The notes under the pieces: model-generated
Told to the model about the DNA's origin: nothing
The model's database searches: none
Seen by the model: only the letters and a program-made list of their open reading frames with translations
From: Burkholderiales bacterium
GTDB taxonomy: Bacteria; Pseudomonadota; Gammaproteobacteria; Burkholderiales; Burkholderiaceae_A
Reading direction: 5' to 3'
Assembly (NCBI GenBank): GCA_030834045.1
Contig: JAURFZ010000059.1
Span: forward strand, 1 to 7,900
Length of the DNA: 7,900 nucleotides
Made by a program: the position numbers and the translations under genes
Part shown: positions 1 through 5,743 of the stretch, one piece after another
Position numbering within the stretch: position 1 is the first letter of the stretch
How the letters are laid out: each line of letters opens with the position of its first letter

Positions 1-222
1 CTAGTGACCACTTTTCCCGCGGGCCAGCACGTACTTCAGAATGCAATAAAGAACAAAAGACAGGGCGTACCAAAATAAAAATAAGCCTGGCCAGATGCCT
101 TCAACAAAAAACTCGCCCACCGTGGCAACAAGGCTTGACTCAACAAGCGCCAACAGGGCCACGCCCGTAAGCGAAAGGCGGGTAAAGAAGCTTAGGTCAA
201 GGCTTTGAAGAAGCTTCTTCAT
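1..222 (-). CDS. Small two-helix inner-membrane protein, unknown function
   Basis: This is a 73-residue protein that I do not recognise. The sequence shows a short basic N-terminus (MKKLL), a first hydrophobic segment at about residues 16-36, an acidic loop containing GEFFVEG, a second hydrophobic aromatic-rich segment at about 44-65, and a basic tail (ARGKSGH). The charge pattern suggests two membrane helices with both ends in the cytoplasm. The TAG stop falls on the first three bases of the window, so the frame is complete. Its ATG lies inside the 3' end of the DUF3299 gene with a 26-nt overlap. No Shine-Dalgarno sequence is visible, so translation probably depends on coupling to that gene. 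The position suggests an accessory membrane component of the ABC/DUF3299 module, but that is inference. The overlap, start codon and membrane-protein composition argue that it is a real gene. Confidence 0.6.
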   Translation of the reverse strand: MKKLLQSLDLSFFTRLSLTGVALLALVESSLVATVGEFFVEGIWPGLFLFWYALSFVLYCILKYVLARGKSGH

Positions 223-763
223 AAGGACGAATAGTCGTTGCGCGCAGGCTGTAGCCCGTCACCCCTTGGCTGGTTGTAGACCGCACCCCCAAAAGCTCAC
301 CTTCTACCCAGATGGTCTCCATGCTCTCGGGCATGCGGCTCACCTTGCTGTTGGCCTCGGGCTGCACCAAGATAATTTGGTTCGCAGGAGGCGGAGGCGA
401 ATGAATGCATGCGCCAAAATAGGGCACCAACAGAAACTCTCGGCGCTTGTCGCGGCTTGCGTCAAGTGGCACCACGTACCCCGGAATACGAATACGCTGG
501 TTCAGGTGCTTGGTAACAATGGGTGCGGCATCCCATTTTTTTCTAAGCTTCTCCATGGCCTTATTTGCGGCTTCAGTGCCGTCTTGCAAGAAGCCAAGGC
601 GGCCCAGAACAGCCATCTCGGCCTGCACCTCTTTCACCCAGGTCTCTTCAATAAGGTCGTCCCAGGTAATTTCACGGGCAGCAGAGGCACTGGCCGATAG
701 GGCTGCCGACATAAAAAGAGCTGCCAGGCAAAGCCTAATGAACTTGCGCAGGGTTAAGACCAT
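197..763 (-). CDS. DUF3299 family secreted protein
   Basis: The product is 188 residues long if it starts at the ATG at 763-761. A longer frame opens at 811, but its first 16 residues are polar and would overlap the permease gene by 77 nt. From 763 the protein begins with a clear signal peptide: basic RKFIR, a hydrophobic core (about residues 11-22), then SASASA with likely cleavage near residue 28. The mature part has ITWDDL (32-37), an acidic and basic helical stretch, and the family hallmark from IPGYVVPL (93-100) through EFLLVPYFGACIHSPPPPANQ (109-129), including Cys119 and His121. It ends with a beta-rich segment around WVEGELLG. DUF3299 has no firmly assigned biochemical role. In Pseudomonas it is encoded beside a zinc-responsive ABC transporter, matching its place here directly after the permease (29-nt overlap). 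It probably acts in the periplasm with that transporter. Confidence 0.88.
   Translation of the reverse strand: MVLTLRKFIRLCLAALFMSAALSASASAAREITWDDLIEETWVKEVQAEMAVLGRLGFLQDGTEAANKAMEKLRKKWDAAPIVTKHLNQRIRIPGYVVPLDASRDKRREFLLVPYFGACIHSPPPPANQIILVQPEANSKVSRMPESMETIWVEGELLGVRSTTSQGVTGYSLRATTIRPYEEASSKP
206..221. repeat. 16-bp perfect palindrome at a gene overlap
   Basis: TGAAGAAGCTTCTTCA reads the same on both strands. It covers the first codons of the 73-aa membrane protein (Met-Lys-Lys-Leu-Leu) and lies inside the last codons of the DUF3299 gene. It could fold in mRNA around the downstream start, but its centre leaves little room for a loop. It may simply follow from AAG AAG CTT CTT codons. 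Confidence 0.5.
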
Positions 764-2018
764 CTGCCAACGATAACCGATAGGCGCGCAAGGCTGGAAT
801 AAAGGCCGCAACGAAAACCCCTAAGAGCAAGCCCGCCAGCATCATAAGGCCTTGCGCACTGGGCAGGCCCAGGCTAACCGAAAGGCCAAAGCTTTCACGC
901 AGCCATGCAGAGGCTAGAAAAAGGCCCGCCTGCTGAAGAGCAAAGCCCAGAAGAAGGCCGGCCAGCCCAAGCACAATGGCCTCAAGATAAAGCAGACCAA
1001 AGACCGCAGAGGGCGAGGCGCCAAGGGCTCGAAGAATTGAAAGCTCACGACGTCGTGCCCCCAAGGCCACCAACATAACCGCCACAACCGACAGCATGCC
1101 TGTGGTGGCCACCGCAAAGCCAATAATAAGCAAGGTATCTTCCACCAGCGAAAGCGAGCGCCAGAGGTCGTCCAGGGCTACGCCGGGCAGCACCGCTGTT
1201 AATGGGGCGCCGGGCAGCTGCTCAATGGCTCGACGGGCTGAAAACACCTGAGCCCTGCTGTGAAGACCCACAAGCACTGCTGTGTATTCCCTAGGTTGAA
1301 GGTCTTTGAATGAGGGCTTCTGCCCTGCACCTGAAAACGACCCAAGCCGAAGCCCCTGAAACTCGCCAACACCCCAGCCATGATGCAGGGCCTCGTAGCT
1401 TGAAACCGAGACCAAGACCGCGCGATCAACCGACCCACCGGTGGGTTGAAGAATGCCAACAAGGGTGAAGGGGGCGTCGTCGTGGCTTTTATCAAGCGCC
1501 TGGCCAGACCCATGGGTGACCACCAGGGCGTCGCCCAGCTTATGATTCAGGCGCCGGGCAACCTCGGCCCCCAGCACAACCTGGTAAAGACTATTGGAGT
1601 CAAAGGCCTGCCCTTCTTTGAAGCCTAAGGCCTGACCATGCACTTGAAACCGTTGAAAGAATTCCGCCTCGGTGCCCCAGACTGGAAAGCCCTGGTAGCT
1701 ATCGCCAAGCTGAATAGGCACGGCCCAGTTCACCAAGGGCAGTTCCCGTAGCTCGGGCAGAACCTTTGCCGACATGTTGGCTGTGGGTCGGCCCAACTGA
1801 AAAACGCTGTAAAGAAGTATTTCGGTGGCGCTGCCCCGAGGACCCACAATAAGGTCAACCCCAGACACCGCCTGGGAAAAGCTTTGTCGTGAATCGGTAC
1901 GCAGCTGCTGCACTGTTAGAACCAAGGCGCAGGCAAGCCCCAACGATGCAACCACAAGCCCAACCGCAAGCCGACGCGACCAGGCACTTAATAAGGCAAG
2001 CTTGAACCAGACGCTCAT
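735..2018 (-). CDS. FtsX/MacB-type ABC transporter permease
   Basis: This is a 427-residue integral membrane permease, starting at the ATG at 2018-2016. An in-frame extension to 2096 would overlap the ATPase gene and add a polar lead, and AGGA lies 3 nt before the chosen start. The topology is that of the MacB/FtsX fold: one N-terminal helix (about residues 18-38), a large periplasmic domain (about 39-290), then three helices at about 295-318, 341-370 and 388-412. Between helices two and three lies the cytoplasmic coupling stretch RRRELSILRALGASPS (322-337), typical of the FtsX-like domain and contacting the ATPase. The C-terminus (AYRLSLADGLNP) is also typical. Such permeases usually act as mechanotransmitters or in lipoprotein and export processes rather than as classical importers. 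The gene follows its ATPase by 31 nt, and its end overlaps the DUF3299 start. It resembles the permease of the Pseudomonas PA4063-PA4066 type cluster; the substrate is unknown. Confidence 0.9.
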   Translation of the reverse strand: MSVWFKLALLSAWSRRLAVGLVVASLGLACALVLTVQQLRTDSRQSFSQAVSGVDLIVGPRGSATEILLYSVFQLGRPTANMSAKVLPELRELPLVNWAVPIQLGDSYQGFPVWGTEAEFFQRFQVHGQALGFKEGQAFDSNSLYQVVLGAEVARRLNHKLGDALVVTHGSGQALDKSHDDAPFTLVGILQPTGGSVDRAVLVSVSSYEALHHGWGVGEFQGLRLGSFSGAGQKPSFKDLQPREYTAVLVGLHSRAQVFSARRAIEQLPGAPLTAVLPGVALDDLWRSLSLVEDTLLIIGFAVATTGMLSVVAVMLVALGARRRELSILRALGASPSAVFGLLYLEAIVLGLAGLLLGFALQQAGLFLASAWLRESFGLSVSLGLPSAQGLMMLAGLLLGVFVAAFIPALRAYRLSLADGLNPAQVH

Positions 2019-2049
2019 TGATCCTGATACCCGCCCGTGGTCACCCTGT

Positions 2050-2748
2050 TCATTCAGAAGCCACAGCAGACCGACCCAGAACAAGATGCTGATCAAACCG
2101 CTTGGCCAGACGTTGGTCGTGGCTCACGACCACAAGGCTCGCGCCAGCCTGCCCGCCTACGGAGGCAAGCAGCTCAAGAAAGCGGTCTCGATGCAGGTCG
2201 TCAAGGGCGGAGGTGGGCTCATCGGCAAGAACAAGCAAGGGCTCGCCCATAAACGCCCTGGCGGCCGCAACACGTTGTTGCTGACCCACCGAGAGCTGAT
2301 GCGAGGCAAGGCCCCAGAGCTGCGGGGCAACGCCCAGCTGCTCAAGCAGGCTGTGAGCCTGGTTTAAGGCAGAGCCATGAAGACGACAGGCATCTTGGTT
2401 GCGACGGTCGAAAAGTCGCGCAGGCATAAGCACGTTGTCGAGGGCCGACATAAACCCCAGTAAATTGAACTGCTGAAAAAGAATGCCCATGGACTCCCCG
2501 CGAATGCGGTCGCGCGAGGTTGCGGCAAGGGCCGAGAAATCGTGGCCAAGCACCTGGCATCGACCCTTCTTAGCAACCAGCACGCCGCAAAGCACCGAGA
2601 GCAGCGAGGTTTTACCGCTTCCACTTGAACCCGAGATGAAAAGAGACTGCCCTTTTTCGAGCTTTAGGCCTGCAAGGGCAAAGAGCGGGTCTTGGCCGGG
2701 CCAGCCGACATGAAGGTCTTCAAGATCAAGCGCGGGCGTCAATGTCAA
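2050..2748 (-). CDS. ABC transporter ATP-binding protein (LolD/MacB-like)
   Basis: This is a 232-residue nucleotide-binding subunit, full length for the LolD/DevA/MacB group. Motifs in order are Walker A GSSGSGKT (40-47), Q-loop FQQFNLLGF (Gln92/93), signature LSVGQQQR (152-159), Walker B LLVLADEP (171-178), D-loop SALD (180-183) and the switch His210. The signature has Val where the canonical LSGGQ has its first Gly, while the second Gly and the Gln are kept. The start is TTG at 2748-2746: the frame is closed upstream by a stop at 2778-2776, no ATG or GTG is available, and AAGG lies 5 nt before the TTG. Together with the permease 31 nt downstream it should form the usual 2+2 transporter. It begins 56 nt after the mmsA stop, so readthrough from mmsA is plausible. 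The ATPase/permease/DUF3299 order matches a Zur-controlled cluster known in Pseudomonas, so a role in zinc limitation is inferred, not shown. Confidence 0.9.
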   Translation of the reverse strand: MTLTPALDLEDLHVGWPGQDPLFALAGLKLEKGQSLFISGSSGSGKTSLLSVLCGVLVAKKGRCQVLGHDFSALAATSRDRIRGESMGILFQQFNLLGFMSALDNVLMPARLFDRRNQDACRLHGSALNQAHSLLEQLGVAPQLWGLASHQLSVGQQQRVAAARAFMGEPLLVLADEPTSALDDLHRDRFLELLASVGGQAGASLVVVSHDQRLAKRFDQHLVLGRSAVASE

Positions 2749-2757
2749 ACTCGCCTT
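2746..2757 (-). promoter_or_regulatory. Ribosome binding site and TTG start of the ABC ATPase
   Basis: AAGG (2757-2754 on the minus strand) sits 5 nt before TTG at 2748-2746. A second in-frame TTG follows at 2742-2740, but its spacing of 11 nt is worse. No ATG or GTG lies between the upstream in-frame stop and the conserved N-terminus, so a TTG start is effectively forced. This implies modest translation of the ATPase relative to mmsA. Confidence 0.6.
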
Positions 2758-2791
2758 AAGCCCCTTCGCGAAGCACTATCGTGTGACGCCC

Positions 2792-2806
2792 AAGCCCATG
2801 GGGCTT
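2792..2806. other. Short hairpin over the mmsA stop codon
   Basis: AAGCCC and GGGCTT form a 6-bp inverted repeat around ATG, and the right arm runs into the mmsA stop codon. On the minus strand no T-run follows, so this does not look like an intrinsic terminator. It could weaken readthrough into the ABC genes or protect the mmsA 3' end. It is the only notable structure seen in the 56-nt mmsA/ABC gap, apart from a CTTCGCGAAG palindrome at 2764-2773. Confidence 0.3.
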
Positions 2807-4307
2807 AGACATCGTGACCGGACTTGAAGTTAAAGACTGCCCCATCTTTAATGCCACTGGGCCAACGACTGGTGACGGTTTTAAGGCGTGTGTTGAAGCG
2901 AACGCCTTCCATACCATGAATATGATGGTCGCCAAACAACGAGCGCTTCCAGCCACCAAACGAGTGGTAGGCCACAGGCACAGGAATGGGCACATTCACG
3001 CCCACCATGCCAATTTTCACCCGCCGCGTGAAGTCACGTGCGGTGTCACCATCGCGAGTAAAAATAGCCCCGCCATTGCCATACTCATGGCTGTTCATAA
3101 GCTGCAGCGCCTCTTCATAACTGCCCGCCCGAAGGGTAACGAGAACCGGGCCAAAGATTTCTTCTTTATAAATGGACATGTCGGGCGTAACACGATCGAA
3201 TAGGCAGCCGCCCAGAAAATAGCCCTGCTCGTGGCCCGCCACCTTCACCGAACGGCCGTCAACAACCAGCCTGGCGCCCATCTTCTCGCCCTCTGAAATG
3301 TAGCCAAGAATACGATCGAGACTCTGGCGACTGACAATAGGGCCCATATCGGACTTGGGGTCGGTGCACGGAGCAACCTTAAGCGCCTGAATACGTGGCG
3401 TAAGCCGCTCAATGAGACGGTCTGCCGTGTCATCGCCCACAGGCACTGCCACAGAAATGGCCATGCAACGCTCACCTGCAGAACCATAGGCCGACCCAAT
3501 GAGTGCATCGGTCACCTGATCCATGTCGGCATCGGGCATAACAACAAGATGGTTCTTCGCACCACAAAGCGCCTGAACGCGTTTTCCCGATGCGGTGCCG
3601 CGCGAATAAATATAGTGGCCAATGGCTGTGGAGCCTACAAAACTAATGGCCTGAACCTCGGGGTGATCGAGAAGCGCATCCACGGCCTCTTTGTCCCCAT
3701 TGACAACATTAAAAACGCCGGCTGGCAGACCGGCCTCGGCAAAGAGTTCAGCCAGCCGCATGGGCACGCTTGGGTCGCGCTCTGAGGGCTTCAGAACGAA
3801 TGTGTTTCCGCAGGCAATGGCCACGGGGTACATCCACATGGGCACCATGGCTGGGAAGTTAAATGGCGTAATGCCGGCGACAACCCCAAGGGGCTGACGC
3901 AGGCTGTGGCAATCCACAGCATTGGCAACCTGGTCAGAGAACTCGCCCTTCAGAAGGTGGGGAATGCCACAAACGAACTCCACCACTTCCAGACCGCGGG
4001 CGACTTCGCCCTTGGCATCAGGAATGGTCTTTCCGTGCTCAGACGACAAAAGCTGGGCAAGCTCATCGATGTGTTTCATGATGAGTTCGCGAAACTTGAA
4101 CATGATGGCGGCGCGCTTTGCAGGCGGTGTGTCGGCCCAGGCTGGAAACGCATGGGCAGCCCTTTGGACGGCATGGTCAATGTCAGAGGCCGAGGCCAGG
4201 GCAAGGCTGGCTGTTTTGGCGCCGAGCGCCGGGTTGTAGACGTCGGTGCTGCGGCTTGAACTTCCCGCCCAGTGCTTGTTATCGACCCAGTGTTGGATTA
4301 CCTTCAT
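2805..4307 (-). CDS. mmsA: CoA-acylating methylmalonate-semialdehyde dehydrogenase
   Basis: This 500-residue enzyme has the usual MmsA length. It oxidises (methyl)malonate semialdehyde with NAD+ and CoA to propionyl-CoA or acetyl-CoA in valine, thymine and inositol degradation, in the cytoplasm. The aldehyde-dehydrogenase fold shows the substrate-stabilising Asn150 in TPFNFPAMVPMWMYP, the NAD-binding KPSER (173-177), FVGSTAIG (223-230), the catalytic Cys281 in GERCMA, and KEEIFGPVL (381-389). The motif that holds the general-base Glu in hydrolytic ALDHs reads ALCGAKNH (246-253) with no Glu. This fits the CoA-dependent MmsA class, which uses CoA instead of water to release the product. The C-terminal FGGWKRSLFGD is typical. 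The start is ATG at 4307, with a weak AGG 9 nt upstream. It is divergent from the FAD dehydrogenase gene across 59 bp and probably heads the minus-strand run into the ABC genes. No hydroxyisobutyrate dehydrogenase (mmsB) is adjacent. Confidence 0.95.
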   Translation of the reverse strand: MKVIQHWVDNKHWAGSSSRSTDVYNPALGAKTASLALASASDIDHAVQRAAHAFPAWADTPPAKRAAIMFKFRELIMKHIDELAQLLSSEHGKTIPDAKGEVARGLEVVEFVCGIPHLLKGEFSDQVANAVDCHSLRQPLGVVAGITPFNFPAMVPMWMYPVAIACGNTFVLKPSERDPSVPMRLAELFAEAGLPAGVFNVVNGDKEAVDALLDHPEVQAISFVGSTAIGHYIYSRGTASGKRVQALCGAKNHLVVMPDADMDQVTDALIGSAYGSAGERCMAISVAVPVGDDTADRLIERLTPRIQALKVAPCTDPKSDMGPIVSRQSLDRILGYISEGEKMGARLVVDGRSVKVAGHEQGYFLGGCLFDRVTPDMSIYKEEIFGPVLVTLRAGSYEEALQLMNSHEYGNGGAIFTRDGDTARDFTRRVKIGMVGVNVPIPVPVAYHSFGGWKRSLFGDHHIHGMEGVRFNTRLKTVTSRWPSGIKDGAVFNFKSGHDV

Positions 4308-4366
4308 GCGACCATGCCTATTCTTAGAAGTGGAATTGGTGAGTAGAAACTGTTTAAGGGTTCATT
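4308..4366. promoter_or_regulatory. Divergent promoter region, mmsA / FAD dehydrogenase
   Basis: These 59 bp separate two divergently transcribed genes and should hold or overlap promoters for both. The stretch is more A/T-rich than the flanking genes. AAGGG at 4356-4360, 6 nt before the plus-strand ATG, is a clear ribosome binding site. TTCTTAGAA at 4321-4329 is a small near-palindrome (TTCT-T-AGAA) that could be half of an operator. I could not assign convincing -35/-10 pairs at standard spacing on either strand, so the -35 elements may lie inside the coding sequences. Confidence 0.5.
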
Positions 4367-5743
4367 ATGACCAAATTAGATCCGGGACTCATTGAGCGCC
4401 TTCAAGGCCATTTTGGCGCGCGCTTCTCTGTGGCCCAGGCCGTGCGCGATCAGCACGGCCGTGACGAGTCGGCCTACCCCATGACCCCGCCCGACGCGGT
4501 TGTCTTTGCCGAGTCCACGCCGGACGTTCAGTTCCTGATTCAACAATGCAAGGCCTTTAAGGTGCCGGTCATTGCCTTTGGAGCGGGTTCCTCGCTTGAA
4601 GGCCACATTCTGGCCTTTGAGGGCGGCATTAGCCTCGACCTTAGCCGCATGAACCAGATTCTTTCGGTGGCCGAAGAAGACCTTATGGCCACGGTGCAGG
4701 CAGGGGTGACCCGTAACCAGCTCAATAACGAAATTCGCCACACGGGCCTTTTCTTTCCCATTGACCCCGGAGCAGACGCCACGCTGGGCGGCATGTCGGC
4801 CACACGGGCGTCGGGAACCAATGCTGTGCGTTACGGCACCATGCGCGAGAACGTGGTAAACCTTACCGTTGTCACTGCCCAGGGCGAGATTATTAAAACC
4901 GCTCAGCGGGCAAGGAAGTCCTCAGCAGGCTATGACCTCACGCGTATTTTTGTAGGCAGTGAAGGCACCCTGGGAATCATTACTGAAGTCACAGTAAGGC
5001 TCTACCCCCAGCCCGAGGCCATTGCAGCCGCCGTCTGCTCCTTTGCCCGGGTTGAAGACGCCGTTAACACCGTCATTCAGACCATTCAAATGGGTGTGCC
5101 CATTGCGCGCGCAGAGATGCTTGATGGGCTCACCATTCGGGCCATCAACCAGCACAGCAAAACAAGCCTTCGCGAGCAGCCGATGCTCTTTCTTGAGTTT
5201 CACGGAAGCCCTCAGTCGGTGAAGGAGCAGTCCGAAACCGTGCAGGCCCTGGCCAAAGACTTCGGTGGCGAAGACTTTGAATGGGCGCACCAGACCGAAG
5301 ACCGCAATCGACTCTGGATGGCCCGACACCATGCCTACTTTGCCTGCCTGCAGCTTCGTCCCGGCTGCCGCGCGGTGACCACCGACGTCTGTGTGCCGCT
5401 TTCTTCTCTGTCTCGGTGCATTCAAGAAACCCTGGAAGACCTAAGCCAGTCCTCTCTGCAGGCCCCCGTGTTTGGGCATGTTGGTGATGGCAATTTCCAC
5501 TGCCTCATTCTGGTGGACCCCGCCTCGCCCGCCGAGATGCAAGAGGCCGAGCGACTGAACCATCGACTGGTCGAGCGCGCAATTTCTGTTGAAGGAACCT
5601 GCACCGGCGAGCATGGCATTGGCCGACACAAAATGGAGCTACTGCGCGATGAGCTTGGAGAACCTGCGCTGGAACTGATGCGAAGCCTAAAACGCGCCTG
5701 GGATCCTCTGGGTATCCTGAACCCGGGCAAGGTACTTATTTAA
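4367..5743 (+). CDS. FAD-linked D-lactate / D-2-hydroxyacid dehydrogenase (LDHD/GlcD family)
   Basis: The 458-residue protein has an N-terminal PCMH-type FAD-binding domain (about residues 40-215) and a C-terminal FAD-oxidase domain (about 220-456). FAD-binding signatures include FGAGSSLEGH (71-80), the run around FFPIDPGADATLGG (129-142), ATRASGTNAVRYGTMREN (145-162) and the SAGYDLTRIFVGSEGTLG stretch (186-203). The C-terminal part has TTDVCVP (338-344), GHVGDGNFH (370-378) and GEHGIGRHK (414-422), whose His and Glu residues contribute to metal and substrate binding in this family. The ungapped match to LDHD-type D-lactate dehydrogenases points to oxidation of D-lactate or related D-2-hydroxyacids to 2-ketoacids, passing electrons to cytochrome c or quinone. 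GlcD, the glycolate oxidase subunit, is less likely because no glcE or glcF is adjacent. The ATG has a good AAGGG 6 nt upstream. It is divergent from mmsA, and its stop overlaps that of fadH. Confidence 0.88.
   Translation: MTKLDPGLIERLQGHFGARFSVAQAVRDQHGRDESAYPMTPPDAVVFAESTPDVQFLIQQCKAFKVPVIAFGAGSSLEGHILAFEGGISLDLSRMNQILSVAEEDLMATVQAGVTRNQLNNEIRHTGLFFPIDPGADATLGGMSATRASGTNAVRYGTMRENVVNLTVVTAQGEIIKTAQRARKSSAGYDLTRIFVGSEGTLGIITEVTVRLYPQPEAIAAAVCSFARVEDAVNTVIQTIQMGVPIARAEMLDGLTIRAINQHSKTSLREQPMLFLEFHGSPQSVKEQSETVQALAKDFGGEDFEWAHQTEDRNRLWMARHHAYFACLQLRPGCRAVTTDVCVPLSSLSRCIQETLEDLSQSSLQAPVFGHVGDGNFHCLILVDPASPAEMQEAERLNHRLVERAISVEGTCTGEHGIGRHKMELLRDELGEPALELMRSLKRAWDPLGILNPGKVLI

Noticed and set aside
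524..565. Possible insertion in the FadH C-terminal domain (residues 524-565, coordinates here are residue numbers)
   Set aside because: A Pro/Ala/Gln-rich stretch looked inserted, but E. coli FadH has a comparable segment here, leading into the conserved GKTTGWIHR, so it is normal for the family.
764..811. Extended N-terminus for the DUF3299 protein
   Set aside because: The extra 16 residues are polar, would precede the signal peptide and would deepen the overlap with the permease gene; the ATG at 763 gives a standard signal peptide.
1825..2367. 180-codon open frame on the plus strand spanning the permease/ATPase junction
   Set aside because: It lies antisense to two genes with clear family motifs, its product has low-complexity basic character with no recognisable domain, and no ribosome binding site is evident.
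2792..2806. Intrinsic terminator after mmsA
   Set aside because: The stem is only 6 bp and no T-run follows on the minus strand, so it is recorded only as a hairpin.
4922..5425. 167-codon minus-strand frame inside the FAD dehydrogenase gene
   Set aside because: Antisense shadow of a well-conserved gene; the composition reflects the reverse frame of a GC-rich coding sequence and no motifs are present.
5710..5724. GGGT/ACCC hairpin near the convergent stops
   Set aside because: It has only 4 bp of stem, lies inside the conserved C-terminal coding sequence of the dehydrogenase and has no T-run.
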